Both the position numbers and the translations under genes were made by a program. A stretch of DNA of 64,000 nt from contig OY969793.1 of NCBI GenBank assembly GCA_963703145.1, positions 2,728,001-2,792,000 of the forward strand, read 5' to 3'. The stretch comes from Bog-756 sp963703145 (GTDB lineage Bacteria > Actinomycetota > Acidimicrobiia > Acidimicrobiales > RAAP-2). Shown here in pieces: positions 34,402 to 43,468 of the stretch. The notes under the pieces were generated by a model. The model did not search any database, was not told the origin of the DNA, and was given only the letters and a program-made list of their open reading frames with translations. How positions within the stretch are numbered: the first letter of the stretch is position 1; every line of letters starts with the position of its first letter.

Positions 34402-36756
34402 CTACCGGCGCTTGGCCGGCGCCCGGGACGCCTTCTTGGCCGGGCCATTGGCAGGAGACTGTTTGGCCACTTTCTTGATGGAGACCTTGCTCGCCGCAGC
34501 CTTCGTGGCCCGTGCCCTGTTGCCGGAGGCCTTCTTCGCCGACCCCTTGGTGGACGCCTTCGTGGCCGACGCCTTCGTGGAGCCAGCCTTGGTGGCCTTC
34601 TTCGCCGGCCGACCCTTGCCGTCTGAATCCCGGCCACCCGGGGTGGCCATCGATGCCACCGCCCGCATCGGGGAGTTGGCCTGGACTTTGGTGGTGCGTT
34701 TTGCCGACGGTGGGGCGGTCGGCCTCGGTCGGCGCTTGACGCCGCGCGTGCCGGTCTTCGATGTTGCCCCAGAGGCGGTGGCACCCGCTGGCACTCCGCC
34801 CCCGACCGCAGCCTTGATGGCCCGTGCGGCACTGCGAGGGCCGTCGGCGGTGACACTGTCGGCCAGCTTGGACAACATGCCATGAGCCGTCAGCTCGCCC
34901 ATGTGCCTGGGATTGCCGGTGCTCTTGCTCGAGGTCAGGGCTCGACGGGCCAGGCCGAGCACCATGTGGTTCGACGTCGGCTTCTCGTCACCGGCCAGCT
35001 TGGATGCCGAGTTGACCAGCGACACGTGGGAGAACGCCTGGGGGAAGTTGCCTACCAGACGGCCGGCCACCGCGTCGTACTCCTCGGACAGCAGGCCGAG
35101 GTCGTTGCGCAGCCCCAGCAGCCGGTCGAGCAGCTGGCGGGCATCATGGGTCCGCCCGAGCAGTGTGTAGCAGTCGGCCAGCCAGAACGAGCACGCCAGG
35201 AACGAGCCCTCCCGTCCGGACAGGCCGTCGACGTCGCCGGTGTCGTTGGTCCGGTACCGGAGCACGAACCCCCCATCGACCAGCTCCCGCTCCACCGCCT
35301 CGATGGTGCCGCGCACCCTGGGGTCCTGGGCGGGCAGGAAGCCGACCAGGGGGATCATCAACAAGCTGGCGTCGAGCTCGTCGGACCCGTAGTACTGGGT
35401 GAAGGATCCCTTGTCGATGTTGAATCCCTGGTCGCACACCTGGTCGTGGATCTCCTGTCGGATCTCCTTCCAGTCGTCGAGCGGCCCGTCCAGATTGAAC
35501 TCCTCAGCCGTCTTGATGGCGCGGTCGATGGCCACCCACGCCATCACCTTGGAGTGCGTGAAGTGCCGGCGGGGCCCACGCACCTCCCAGATGCCGTCGT
35601 CGGGCTCACGCCAACCGTCACGAAGGAAGTCCATCAGTGAGAGTTGGAACTCCCAGGTCGGGCTGGTGCCGTCCTCGTTGCCACACTCCGACTCCGACTC
35701 GTAGAGGGCGGACATCACCTCGCCGTAGACATCGAGCTGGAACTGGCCGGCCGCGGCGTTGCCGATGCGCACCGGGGCGGAGCGCTCGTAGCCGGGCAGC
35801 CAGTCGATCTCCCACTCGTCCAGGCGACGCTCACCGCCGGCGCCGTACATGATCTGCATCTGGGAGGGGTCGCCGGCCACGGCCCGCAGGAGCCAGTTCC
35901 GCCACGCCATGGCCTCGTGGTAGAAGCCGCCGCGCATCAGGGACTCGAGGGTCAAGGTGGCGTCACGCAGCCAGCAGAACCGGTAGTCCCAGTTGCGGTT
36001 GCCGCCCAAGGCCTCCGGCAGCGAGGTGGTGGCGGCGGCCACGATCCCCCCGGTCGGTTCGTAGGTCAGTGCCTTCAGCGTGATGAGGGAGCGCACCACC
36101 GCCTCCCGGTAGTCCCCTTCATACGTGCACTGGGACGACCAGTCGGTCCACCACAGCTCGGTGTCCTGGATGGCGTAGGCCGCGTCGACCGGGCGGGGCG
36201 GCTCCTCGTTGCCCGGGAACCAGGTCAAGGAGAACGGGATCTGCTGGCCCTCGGACACGGTGAACTGGGACACGGTCGAGAAGTCCTGGCCGTAACATTC
36301 GGCCGTGGTCCACAACGAGAGGCCATCGGGTCCGGCGATGGCGCTCAGGGTCCCGTCCAGTCGTCGCACCCAGGGGACGATCTGGCCGTAGCCGAAGCGG
36401 ATGGTCAGGTTCATGTCCATCGTCACCTTGCCCCGCACGCCCTCGACCAGTCGCACCACCTCGGGGTGCTCTTGGCGGATGGGCATGCAGTCGATGACCC
36501 GCACCGTCCCCTCCTCGGTGACGAACTCCGTCTCGAGCACGAGGGTGTCGCCCCGGTAGTGACGGTGGGTGGCGCTGTGGGATCCCTTGGGGGCGATCTT
36601 CCAGAAGCCGTGGTCGTCGTCGCCGAGGAGCTTGGTGAAGCAGGCCGCCGAGTCGAAGCGGGGGAGGCACAGCCAGTCGATCGAGCCGTCCCGGCCCACC
36701 AGCGCGGCCGTGTGGAGGTCACCGATGATCCCGTAGTCCTCGATCCGAAGCGCCAT
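34402..36756 (-). CDS. GH15 glucoamylase/trehalase-like protein with lysine-rich histone-H1-like tail
   Basis: 784 residues from the ATG at 36756 (MALRIEDYGIIGDLHTAALV). The GH15 domain covers about residues 1-610: DGSIDWLCLPRFDS at the N-terminus, NWDYRFCWLRDATLTLESLM, and LSEEYDAVAGRLVGNFPQAF with the probable catalytic base Glu. Mycobacterial trehalase and other intracellular GH15 enzymes share this layout. The last ~130 residues are quite different: about 40 Lys/Arg residues with repeated AKKA, TKAS and SPxK-like motifs, ending KKASRAPAKRR, like the tails of mycobacterial HupB. There is no signal peptide. The tail could bind DNA, RNA, polyphosphate or anionic polysaccharide. Confidence 0.85.
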   Translation of the reverse strand: MALRIEDYGIIGDLHTAALVGRDGSIDWLCLPRFDSAACFTKLLGDDDHGFWKIAPKGSHSATHRHYRGDTLVLETEFVTEEGTVRVIDCMPIRQEHPEVVRLVEGVRGKVTMDMNLTIRFGYGQIVPWVRRLDGTLSAIAGPDGLSLWTTAECYGQDFSTVSQFTVSEGQQIPFSLTWFPGNEEPPRPVDAAYAIQDTELWWTDWSSQCTYEGDYREAVVRSLITLKALTYEPTGGIVAAATTSLPEALGGNRNWDYRFCWLRDATLTLESLMRGGFYHEAMAWRNWLLRAVAGDPSQMQIMYGAGGERRLDEWEIDWLPGYERSAPVRIGNAAAGQFQLDVYGEVMSALYESESECGNEDGTSPTWEFQLSLMDFLRDGWREPDDGIWEVRGPRRHFTHSKVMAWVAIDRAIKTAEEFNLDGPLDDWKEIRQEIHDQVCDQGFNIDKGSFTQYYGSDELDASLLMIPLVGFLPAQDPRVRGTIEAVERELVDGGFVLRYRTNDTGDVDGLSGREGSFLACSFWLADCYTLLGRTHDARQLLDRLLGLRNDLGLLSEEYDAVAGRLVGNFPQAFSHVSLVNSASKLAGDEKPTSNHMVLGLARRALTSSKSTGNPRHMGELTAHGMLSKLADSVTADGPRSAARAIKAAVGGGVPAGATASGATSKTGTRGVKRRPRPTAPPSAKRTTKVQANSPMRAVASMATPGGRDSDGKGRPAKKATKAGSTKASATKASTKGSAKKASGNRARATKAAASKVSIKKVAKQSPANGPAKKASRAPAKRR

Positions 36757-36834
36757 GTCCACTGTCTAGTCGGGTGGCGTCGTGAGTCGCGCTACCCCGA
36801 CCCCAACGGTCCGATGACCGGCCGGGTTGGCCAC

Positions 36835-38007
36835 TCATCCAGGGGTGCAGTTGCCGGTCCCCACGGCCGAGGTGGCGGTGCGGGCCCGCTGGACCTGGGC
36901 CAGGACCCCCGGCGAGGTCAGGGCGTAGCCGATGTCGTTGTTGGTGGTGGAGCGCGAGAACACCACCCCGATCACCTCGCCGTTCGGGAGCACGAGGGGG
37001 CCGCCGGAGTTGCCGGGCCGGACCTCGGCCTGGATCTCGTAGACGTTGCGCAGGGTCAGGCCCCGTCCGTAGATGTCGCGGCCCTGGGCCTCGAACTCGG
37101 CCATGATCCCGGCCGCCTTGGCCTGGAACGACCCACCCCCGGGGAAACCGAGGGCCGCAGCCCCGGTGCCGCGGCCCACGTTCACCGGATCCAGCGCCAG
37201 CGGCGGATCGACCAGCCCGGAAACCCGCATGACGGCGAGGTCATAGGCCGGGTCGAAGGACACCACCGTCGTCGAGTGGTTGCCGTGGATGTCCTGCACC
37301 ACCGGGCGGGCGATGCCGGCCACCACGTGGGCGTTGGTCACCACCACGCCGGGCGCTACCACGAACCCCGAGCCCTCCTGGATCTGGCCGCACCCGATGC
37401 CGATGATCTTGACGGTGGATCCGCCGGCCCGGAGGGCCGCGGCCAACACGGTTGCGTTCTCGGGGGTGGCCACCGGGCCGGCCGAGGCCGGGGCCAGCTG
37501 GGCGAACACGGGAGGGAACCCCTCCGAGGACAGGAAGTTCTGCACCTGGGAGAACACCGACGGGGGCGCCGGCAGGATGGCATCGAGGGACCGGATGATC
37601 CCCGACCGGTCGATCGAGGCGTTGAGGCTGACCGACGAGGTGTTGATCAGCGTGTTGGCCAGCAGCCACACGGTCAAGAGGGAGGCGACCACCGCCACAG
37701 CGACGCCGAGGATGGAGTCTAACGATCCGAGGATGCCCCGGTGGACGTGGGTGAAGACGAAATTGCCCGCCACCCGACCGGCCACACCACAGAGGATGGC
37801 GACGCCCATCATCGTGCCCAGCGCCACCGCGGTCCGGGAGGACTGGGCGTGGACGCCGGTGACGGTCACCGAGGCCAGCCGGGCACCCAGGTACAGGCCG
37901 ATCAGGAAGCCGCCGAAGGACAGGACCAGCACGATGGCGCCGAGGCGGAGTCCCTGGATGGCGGCCACCACCACGACCGCCACGACCACGACGTCGACGA
38001 TGGTCAC
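36835..38007 (-). CDS. marP: MarP-like membrane serine protease (CvpA + trypsin-like)
   Basis: About 390 residues if the GTG at 38007 (MTIVDVVVVAVVVVAAIQGL) is the start; the frame is open to a TTG at 38136. Four membrane spans form a CvpA/colicin V-type domain, then a chymotrypsin-fold protease domain follows. The catalytic triad is visible as His in VVTNAHVVAG, Asp in DPAYDLAVMRV and Ser in VRPGNSGGPLV. Mycobacterium MarP has the same order and protects the cell against acid by periplasmic proteolysis. The start is uncertain because no strong ribosome site is present. The gene is divergent from the RDD gene. Confidence 0.86.
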   Translation of the reverse strand: MTIVDVVVVAVVVVAAIQGLRLGAIVLVLSFGGFLIGLYLGARLASVTVTGVHAQSSRTAVALGTMMGVAILCGVAGRVAGNFVFTHVHRGILGSLDSILGVAVAVVASLLTVWLLANTLINTSSVSLNASIDRSGIIRSLDAILPAPPSVFSQVQNFLSSEGFPPVFAQLAPASAGPVATPENATVLAAALRAGGSTVKIIGIGCGQIQEGSGFVVAPGVVVTNAHVVAGIARPVVQDIHGNHSTTVVSFDPAYDLAVMRVSGLVDPPLALDPVNVGRGTGAAALGFPGGGSFQAKAAGIMAEFEAQGRDIYGRGLTLRNVYEIQAEVRPGNSGGPLVLPNGEVIGVVFSRSTTNNDIGYALTSPGVLAQVQRARTATSAVGTGNCTPG

Positions 38008-38212
38008 GGCCGGATCCGCCACGAGGTGTGGGACCGGGGAGTTGTCTGCAATCGGGTCGCCAACACCAGTCAGTACGGTAGACGTCAGGCGTCGGAGCCA
38101 GCCGTCATCACCTCCGCCGGCAGCCCCACGTGGCAAGATCGAAGGCGAAATCGGCCCCGTCGCCGGCTGACCTGGCCGGGAGCGGACTCAAGGGAAGCGA
38201 GCGGGATTCATC

Positions 38213-38719
38213 GTGAGCGATCTGACGCCGCCCGTCGACCGTTTCGGACGGCTGCTGGCCGCCTGGTGGCAACGGTTGGTGGCCATCATCTTCGACTTCG
38301 TGATCCTGAGCGTCCCCAAGAGCATCCTGACGGCCATCGTGGTGACCACCGGCAACACGGCCGGCGGGATCTTCGCCACCAGCTGGCGGGCCAGCGTGGT
38401 CGTGCTCGGGATCGTGTTCTCGCTCATCGACCTGGCCTACTTCGCGCTGTTGAACGGCAGCGAGGCCGGCCAGACCCTGGGCCAGATGGCCCTGGGCATC
38501 GCCGTGAGGGACCAGCGGTCGGGCGGGCCCATCGGTCCCCAGCGCGCCGGCCTCCGCATCCTGGTGCTGTACCCGGGGATCGTGCTCGGATGGCTGCCGG
38601 TGGTGGCCGAGATCCTCGGCGTCTACACGCTCGTCGCTGCCCTGTCCCCTCTCTGGGACGGCCGGCGTCAGGGATTCCACGACAAGGTGGCCCACACCGA
38701 CGTCATCAAGGTCCGCTGA
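38213..38719 (+). CDS. RDD-family membrane protein
   Basis: 168 residues from the GTG at 38213. The RDD signature begins with RFGRLLAAWWQRLVAIIFDF (Arg, Asp). Hydrophobic spans follow, then SEAGQTLGQMALGIAVRDQR, the family's conserved TxGkxxxGlrV-like segment. The end is GRRQGFHDKVAHTDVIK, also diagnostic. These small multispanning proteins have mostly unknown function, some linked to ion transport. It precedes the lipoprotein gene by 17 nt in the same direction, so the two may be co-transcribed. Confidence 0.85.
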   Translation: MSDLTPPVDRFGRLLAAWWQRLVAIIFDFVILSVPKSILTAIVVTTGNTAGGIFATSWRASVVVLGIVFSLIDLAYFALLNGSEAGQTLGQMALGIAVRDQRSGGPIGPQRAGLRILVLYPGIVLGWLPVVAEILGVYTLVAALSPLWDGRRQGFHDKVAHTDVIKVR

Positions 38720-38736
38720 TTCCGCTGCGCGCATCC

Positions 38737-40092
38737 TTGGGCACGGTCCCACGACGGAACCACATCGGCACCCGCCGCCGGCTCGTCCCGGTGTTGGTGG
38801 TGACGGCCATGTTGGCCACCCTCACGGCGTGCACGACCGGGACCACGGGGGGTAACGCCGCACCTCCTCCCACGTTCGGGGGCGGCTCGCCCTGGGTCGG
38901 ATCGTTCGCCGCCGTCGTGCTCCCACCCCCGGTGAACTCGCTCACCGACGTGGCCTGTGCCACCGCATCGCGGTGCTGGGCCGTGGGCTCGACCGTCGGC
39001 GGGGCGGGCGCGCCCAACGGGGCGGCGGTCATCGCCACCGTCAACCGCGGCGCGACGTGGTCCAACCAGGTCATCCCGCCCCAGGTCGGGTACCTGTCCC
39101 GGGTGGCCTGCAGCGACCAGCGCCACTGCACCGCGGTGGGCCAGGCTGCCCAGACATCCAATGGGCAGGCCGTGGCCATCGCCACGGTCAACGGCGGATC
39201 GTCCTGGATCCTGGAGGCGGTACCCCCCGGCATCCTCGACATCACCGCGGTGACGTGCCGGCCCAATCGGTCCTGCATCGCCATCGGGACCACCGCCGGG
39301 GGGGCCGCCGCGCTCGTGTCCACCTCGTCGGCGTCGGGATGGCAAGCGGCCGGGCCCCTCCCCGCCGGGATGTCTGGGGCCACCGCCATCGACTGCACCG
39401 ATGCCGCCCACTGCTGGGTCACCGCCCACACCGCGGTCGACGCCGACCACGTCGCCGGGGCGGTGGCGCTGACCACCGACGGAGGCACCGCCTGGGCCGC
39501 CGTGGCTCTGCCCAAGGGCCTCGGCTACCTGAACGGCGTCTCGTGCATCGAGGGGTCGCCGACGGGCAGCGGTGCGGTGCCCACCACCACTTCGGTGGCG
39601 GTCCCCACGACGGCACCGGTCTCAACGACCGCCCCGGGCACACCGACCACCGCGGCCACCACCACCACCACCACCACGACCGCCCCGCCCACCACGACCA
39701 CCGCGGCGGCCCCTGTCGTCGGGGTGGCCGGGGCGCGGTGCACCGTCGTCGGGACCACGTCGACCAGTCTGAACGGGGCCCGAACCGGGCACGGGATCCT
39801 CCTCACCTCGGCCAACGGTGGTGCCTCCTGGGCCGACCGCGCCGTGACCCCGTCCTCGGCCAGCCTGGCCGACGTGTCGTGCACGGCCATCGGCTCGTGC
39901 GTCACGGTGGGCAGCACGCCGTCGGCCTCGGCCGCCGCCGGGCTCATCATCCTCACCGGCCCGGCCACCTCCCCCTGGAAGAGCCCGGCTACCCTCGCCG
40001 CTCCCCAGCCCCTGACCGCCGTCAGCTGCACCTCGCTGGCCGCCTGCGTGGTGGTCGGCGAGTCGATCAGCGAGCACCTGTCGGGGGGCTGA
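38737..40092 (+). CDS. Lipoprotein with seven C-x5-C repeats (beta-propeller-like)
   Basis: About 451 residues. A TTG at 38737 is the only sensible start: it yields a basic n-region, a hydrophobic core (LVPVLVVTAMLATLTAC) and a lipobox ending in Cys. Seven repeats of about 45-50 residues follow. Each contains a C-x5-C pair before an AVG turn (VACATASRCWAVG, VACSDQRHCTAVG, VTCRPNRSCIAIG, IDCTDAAHCWVTA, VSCTAIGSCVTVG and so on) and an NGGxSW-like strand, as in BNR/sialidase-like propellers. In the fifth repeat the C...C loop is expanded to over 60 residues by a Thr/Pro-rich insert with eight consecutive Thr. Surface-exposed, ligand unknown. Confidence 0.75.
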   Translation: MGTVPRRNHIGTRRRLVPVLVVTAMLATLTACTTGTTGGNAAPPPTFGGGSPWVGSFAAVVLPPPVNSLTDVACATASRCWAVGSTVGGAGAPNGAAVIATVNRGATWSNQVIPPQVGYLSRVACSDQRHCTAVGQAAQTSNGQAVAIATVNGGSSWILEAVPPGILDITAVTCRPNRSCIAIGTTAGGAAALVSTSSASGWQAAGPLPAGMSGATAIDCTDAAHCWVTAHTAVDADHVAGAVALTTDGGTAWAAVALPKGLGYLNGVSCIEGSPTGSGAVPTTTSVAVPTTAPVSTTAPGTPTTAATTTTTTTTAPPTTTTAAAPVVGVAGARCTVVGTTSTSLNGARTGHGILLTSANGGASWADRAVTPSSASLADVSCTAIGSCVTVGSTPSASAAAGLIILTGPATSPWKSPATLAAPQPLTAVSCTSLAACVVVGESISEHLSGG

Positions 40093-40095
40093 GAC

Positions 40096-40135
40096 AGTGG
40101 TGGGCCCATCCCCTGGGGTGGTCGGGCCCACCACT
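40096..40135. terminator. Strong hairpin after the lipoprotein gene
   Basis: A perfect 12-bp inverted repeat (AGTGGTGGGCCC at 40096-40107 and GGGCCCACCACT at 40124-40135) starts 3 nt after the stop codon at 40092. The 16-base loop is also GC-rich. It probably acts as a factor-independent terminator despite the missing T-tract. Confidence 0.7.
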
Positions 40136-40272
40136 AACCTCCTGTTCCATGCCAGGTCAACCTCGGGCCGGGGCACACCGACGTCACACCTGCTCCGTAT
40201 GATTCGCCCCGTGCCCCGTCACCCATCCGGCCTCGCCACCGCCAACCTCTGCGCGGTCCGGAGCTCGTCCCG

Positions 40273-41742
40273 ATGAGCAACGTCGAGCCCATCCGACCGG
40301 CGGCCAGGCGTCGCCCCACCTCCACGTCGGCCTTCGGCGTCGGCCGCCGAGAGGCCCACGACGCGTCCCCCTTCTACGCCCGGTTCACCCCGCCCCGCCT
40401 CTCGGAGGACAGCGTCGTCAACGCGCCGACCGGGCTCGACACGGTGTGGCAGGGCGACGCCCGGCGGATGGACGACCACGGGGACGTCGCCGACAACTCC
40501 GTGGCCCTGGTGGTCACCTCGCCCCCGTACTTCGCCGGCAAGGAGTACGAGGCCGCCCTCGGGGTGGGCCACGTGCCGGCCGACTACCACGCCTACCTCG
40601 GGATGCTCGACGAGGTGTTCGGCCAGTGCTTCGACAAGCTCGAACCCGGGGGGCGGATCGCCGTCAACGTGGCCAACCTCGGTCGCAAGCCCTACCGCTC
40701 CCTGTCGAGGGATGTCATCGACCTCCTGGAGCGCCAGGGGTACCTCCTGCGGGGCGAGATCATCTGGCAGAAGAGCCACGCCGCCGGCGGCTCCTGCGCG
40801 TGGGGCACCTACCAGCGACCGGGCAACCCGGTGCTCCGTGACGTGTCCGAGCGCATCATCGTGGCGTCCAAGGGCCGGTTCGACCGGGCCCTCAGCCCCA
40901 GCGAGCGGGCCGCCGACGGACGACCCAGCGAGGGGACCATCTCGATGGACGAGTTCGTCGATGCCACCATCGACATCTGGGACATCCCCTCCGAGTCAGC
41001 CACCCGGGTGGGCCATCCCGCTCCGTTCCCGGTTGAGCTGCCGCGACGCCTCATCGAGCTGTACACCTACCGGGGCGACCTGGTCCTCGATCCGTTCATG
41101 GGCTCGGGATCGACGGCCGTCGCCGCCATCCGCACCGAACGCCACTACGTCGGGTTCGACACGGACGAGGACTACGTGGCCCTGGCCGAGCGCCGCGCCG
41201 ACCAAGAGCGCGCCGCGATCGCTGCGCCCGACCGCCCGACCGGGCGTCGGATCACCGTCCCCGCGGTGCGCACGGGCGGGGAGGCCGGCGACGAGGTCAG
41301 CCTGGGCCAGAAGGCACGGGAGCTGGCCCTTCAGGCCCTGGTGGCCAGCGGCTTCGTTCAGATCGAGCGCAACGTGGCCTACGGCGACCTCGGCGTAGCC
41401 GTCGACTTCCGGGCCCGGGACGCCACCGGGGCCCTCTGGCTCTTCGACCTGGCCGGCGCCTACTCCGCCACGCGACCGGGACTCCGACGGCCCGACGTGC
41501 TGCTGCGCACCCTGGGCGGGGCGAGCATCCTGCACCAGGCCCGCAGCCGCCATCCCGACCGCGACGACCTCGGTCCACTGGTCCTGTTGACCACCGAGGC
41601 ACCGACCGACCGCTCGGCGGGGGGCAAGGCCCTCCGCACCGTCACCGGGACCGAGCCCACCGACCCGGTCTACGACGTGCTCGAGCTGCTCGATCCTGAG
41701 TGCATGCAGCGTCTGTCCACGTACGGGGCCGGTCGGCGCTGA
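40273..41742 (+). CDS. Beta-class DNA methyltransferase with C-terminal nuclease-like domain
   Basis: 489 residues. The catalytic motif IV TSPPYFAGKEYE (about residue 78) precedes the SAM-binding motif I LDPFMGSGSTAVAA (about 275), an order of the beta class. TSPPY fits N4-cytosine or N6-adenine modification. EIIWQKSHAAGGSCAWGTY and RPGNPVLRDVSERIIVASKG lie between them. After residue ~335 a separate domain (KARELALQALVASGF...VDFRARDATGALWLFDLAGAY) has a helix-strand pattern like PD-(D/E)XK or Vsr-like folds, but I cannot see a full catalytic set. The next gene may encode the partner. The recognition sequence is unknown. Confidence 0.83.
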   Translation: MSNVEPIRPAARRRPTSTSAFGVGRREAHDASPFYARFTPPRLSEDSVVNAPTGLDTVWQGDARRMDDHGDVADNSVALVVTSPPYFAGKEYEAALGVGHVPADYHAYLGMLDEVFGQCFDKLEPGGRIAVNVANLGRKPYRSLSRDVIDLLERQGYLLRGEIIWQKSHAAGGSCAWGTYQRPGNPVLRDVSERIIVASKGRFDRALSPSERAADGRPSEGTISMDEFVDATIDIWDIPSESATRVGHPAPFPVELPRRLIELYTYRGDLVLDPFMGSGSTAVAAIRTERHYVGFDTDEDYVALAERRADQERAAIAAPDRPTGRRITVPAVRTGGEAGDEVSLGQKARELALQALVASGFVQIERNVAYGDLGVAVDFRARDATGALWLFDLAGAYSATRPGLRRPDVLLRTLGGASILHQARSRHPDRDDLGPLVLLTTEAPTDRSAGGKALRTVTGTEPTDPVYDVLELLDPECMQRLSTYGAGRR

Positions 41743-41778
41743 CCCGGATGGACGCCGCAGCCGAGGGATACGGTCGCC

Positions 41779-42846
41779 GTGCCCGATGAGCGGACCACGG
41801 CCACCGAGCTCGGCACGGCCCTCGGCACACTCCCCTTTACCGACCCCCGGTCGGCCATCGCCGGTCGGCCGACCCAGCTCCGGGTGGACGAGCTGACCTG
41901 GGAACTGCTCGACCGGATCGAGCGCGCCGGACGCCATGCCGCAGAGCTCAGCACGGCCTTCGCCAACGGGCGTGCCCTGTTGGACGCCCCCGATGGACTG
42001 CGGGGTCGGACGCCGCTCACCATTGAATGGACCGGCGGTCGGCGACCCCCGGGTGACGAGGTCGCCCCCATCGACCTGCGCATCGACCACGTGTACCTGG
42101 TCAGCTGCAAGTACGAGTCCGACATCCTGGCCAACGCGTCCCCCGGCCGGGTGTTCGACGGGCTGCTCGCCACCTCGGGCGACTGGGAGCGCGGCGACTG
42201 GTACGAGGCCGTGGCGGCCGAGGAGTTCACATCGCTCTATCGGGCGTGCGTGACGGCCTGCGGCCTCGAGGGACTCCCGGACAACCCAGGGGCCTGTACC
42301 AAAGAACAACTCGCCACACTGCGCACGGCCCTCAGCGGTCGGAGCTATCCCGACGCCGCCTCCCAGGAGGCCTACGCCCGACTGTGTCGGACGGTCAGCG
42401 AGGCGTCGGCCCGACGGTGGCGCGGGCAGTTGGCCACAGGGGGCCTCAGCGGCGAGGCCATGCTGTGGCGCCTGCTCCGGATCGGGAGCGCCCCGTACTT
42501 CGTCCTCGGTGTCGATCGCCGCTCGGGGGTGCCGGCCCGGTACCGGATCTCCAGTCCATGGGACTGGCGCGAGGAGTTCGAGCTCCAGGAGTTCGCCATC
42601 GCCCCCGGCACCGCCGGCCAGCCCCGGGTGGACTGGCAGGGGACCTACCGGTCCCGGCGCGACGAACGCCGGGGATCGGTGGCCGGCCACGTCGAGATCC
42701 GGTGGAGCCATGGACGGTTCGCCCAACCTCCCGAGGCCAAGGTCTACCTCGACACACCCATGGAGCAGCTGCCCGGCTATCACCCCCTGGACGGGCCGAC
42801 CGAGCCCCAGCTCACCCTGTTCCCAGGCGGGACGGCCCACGGTTGA
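41779..42846 (+). CDS. Unknown protein next to DNA methyltransferase; candidate restriction nuclease
   Basis: 355 residues from the GTG at 41779, 36 nt after the methyltransferase stop. I do not recognise a named family. Around residues 90-115, IDLRIDHVYLVSCKYESDIL has a D...(S/C)xK spacing that could be a divergent PD-(D/E)XK nuclease core. The C-terminal half has strands with YRISSPWDWREEFELQEFAI and a basic strand RRDERRGSVAGHVEIRWSHG. The tight spacing and shared direction with a methyltransferase suggest a restriction-modification or related pair. The assignment is weak; it could instead be a methyltransferase specificity or accessory subunit. Confidence 0.6.
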   Translation: MPDERTTATELGTALGTLPFTDPRSAIAGRPTQLRVDELTWELLDRIERAGRHAAELSTAFANGRALLDAPDGLRGRTPLTIEWTGGRRPPGDEVAPIDLRIDHVYLVSCKYESDILANASPGRVFDGLLATSGDWERGDWYEAVAAEEFTSLYRACVTACGLEGLPDNPGACTKEQLATLRTALSGRSYPDAASQEAYARLCRTVSEASARRWRGQLATGGLSGEAMLWRLLRIGSAPYFVLGVDRRSGVPARYRISSPWDWREEFELQEFAIAPGTAGQPRVDWQGTYRSRRDERRGSVAGHVEIRWSHGRFAQPPEAKVYLDTPMEQLPGYHPLDGPTEPQLTLFPGGTAHG

Positions 42847-42853
42847 GCACCCC

Positions 42854-43408
42854 ATGACCTGGGACGGTGACCGGTACCAGCAGCGGTTCGATGCCCTGGC
42901 CGATGCCGGTGCCGACGTCCACGGGGAGGCTGAGTTCGTGGCCGGCTTCCACCCATGGTCGGTGCTCGACGCCGGGTGCGGCACCGGACGGGTGGCACGC
43001 GAGCTGGCCCGACGGGGCATCGACGTCGTCGGTGTCGATGTGGACGCCTCGATGATCGCCACCGCGAGACGCCTGGCACCCGAGCTGGAGTGGGAGCTGG
43101 CCGACCTCGCCGCCGTCGATCTCGGCCGGCGCTTCGACGTGGTGGTGATGGCCGGCAACGTCCCCCACTTCACCCCCGACGGGACCCGGGCGGCACTGGT
43201 GGCGGGCTGCGCCCGCCACATCGCTGCGACCGGCATCCTCGTGGCCGGGTTCCAGCTCGGTCTGGGCTACGGCGTCGCCGACTACGACGAGGACTGCCGG
43301 CGAGTGGGCCTGGTGGTGGCGGACCGATTCAGCGCCTGGTCGAGGGAGCCGTTCTCGGCGGCGTCCGACTATGCCGTGTCGGTCCATCGACCCACCGACG
43401 ACGGCTGA
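42854..43408 (+). CDS. Small class I SAM-dependent methyltransferase
   Basis: 184 residues from the ATG at 42854, only 7 nt after the preceding stop. Motif I is VLDAGCGTGRVARELARRG, followed by VVGVDVDASMIATARRL and a VVVMAGNVPHFTPDGTRAAL segment, i.e. a Methyltransf_25-like fold. It lacks any DNA-MTase motif IV. Substrate unknown. Its close spacing to the two upstream genes suggests transcription in one unit, though a functional link is not evident. Confidence 0.8.
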   Translation: MTWDGDRYQQRFDALADAGADVHGEAEFVAGFHPWSVLDAGCGTGRVARELARRGIDVVGVDVDASMIATARRLAPELEWELADLAAVDLGRRFDVVVMAGNVPHFTPDGTRAALVAGCARHIAATGILVAGFQLGLGYGVADYDEDCRRVGLVVADRFSAWSREPFSAASDYAVSVHRPTDDG

Positions 43409-43468
43409 TCCAGAGCGGGCGGCCGCAGACGGGGATCTACGATCATGGTCGCACCCGGAAAGGACATC

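Noticed and set aside
35644..37722. A 692-codon plus-strand open frame opposite GH15 and MarP genes
   Set aside because: No recognisable fold and low-complexity composition; both genes on the other strand are well supported.
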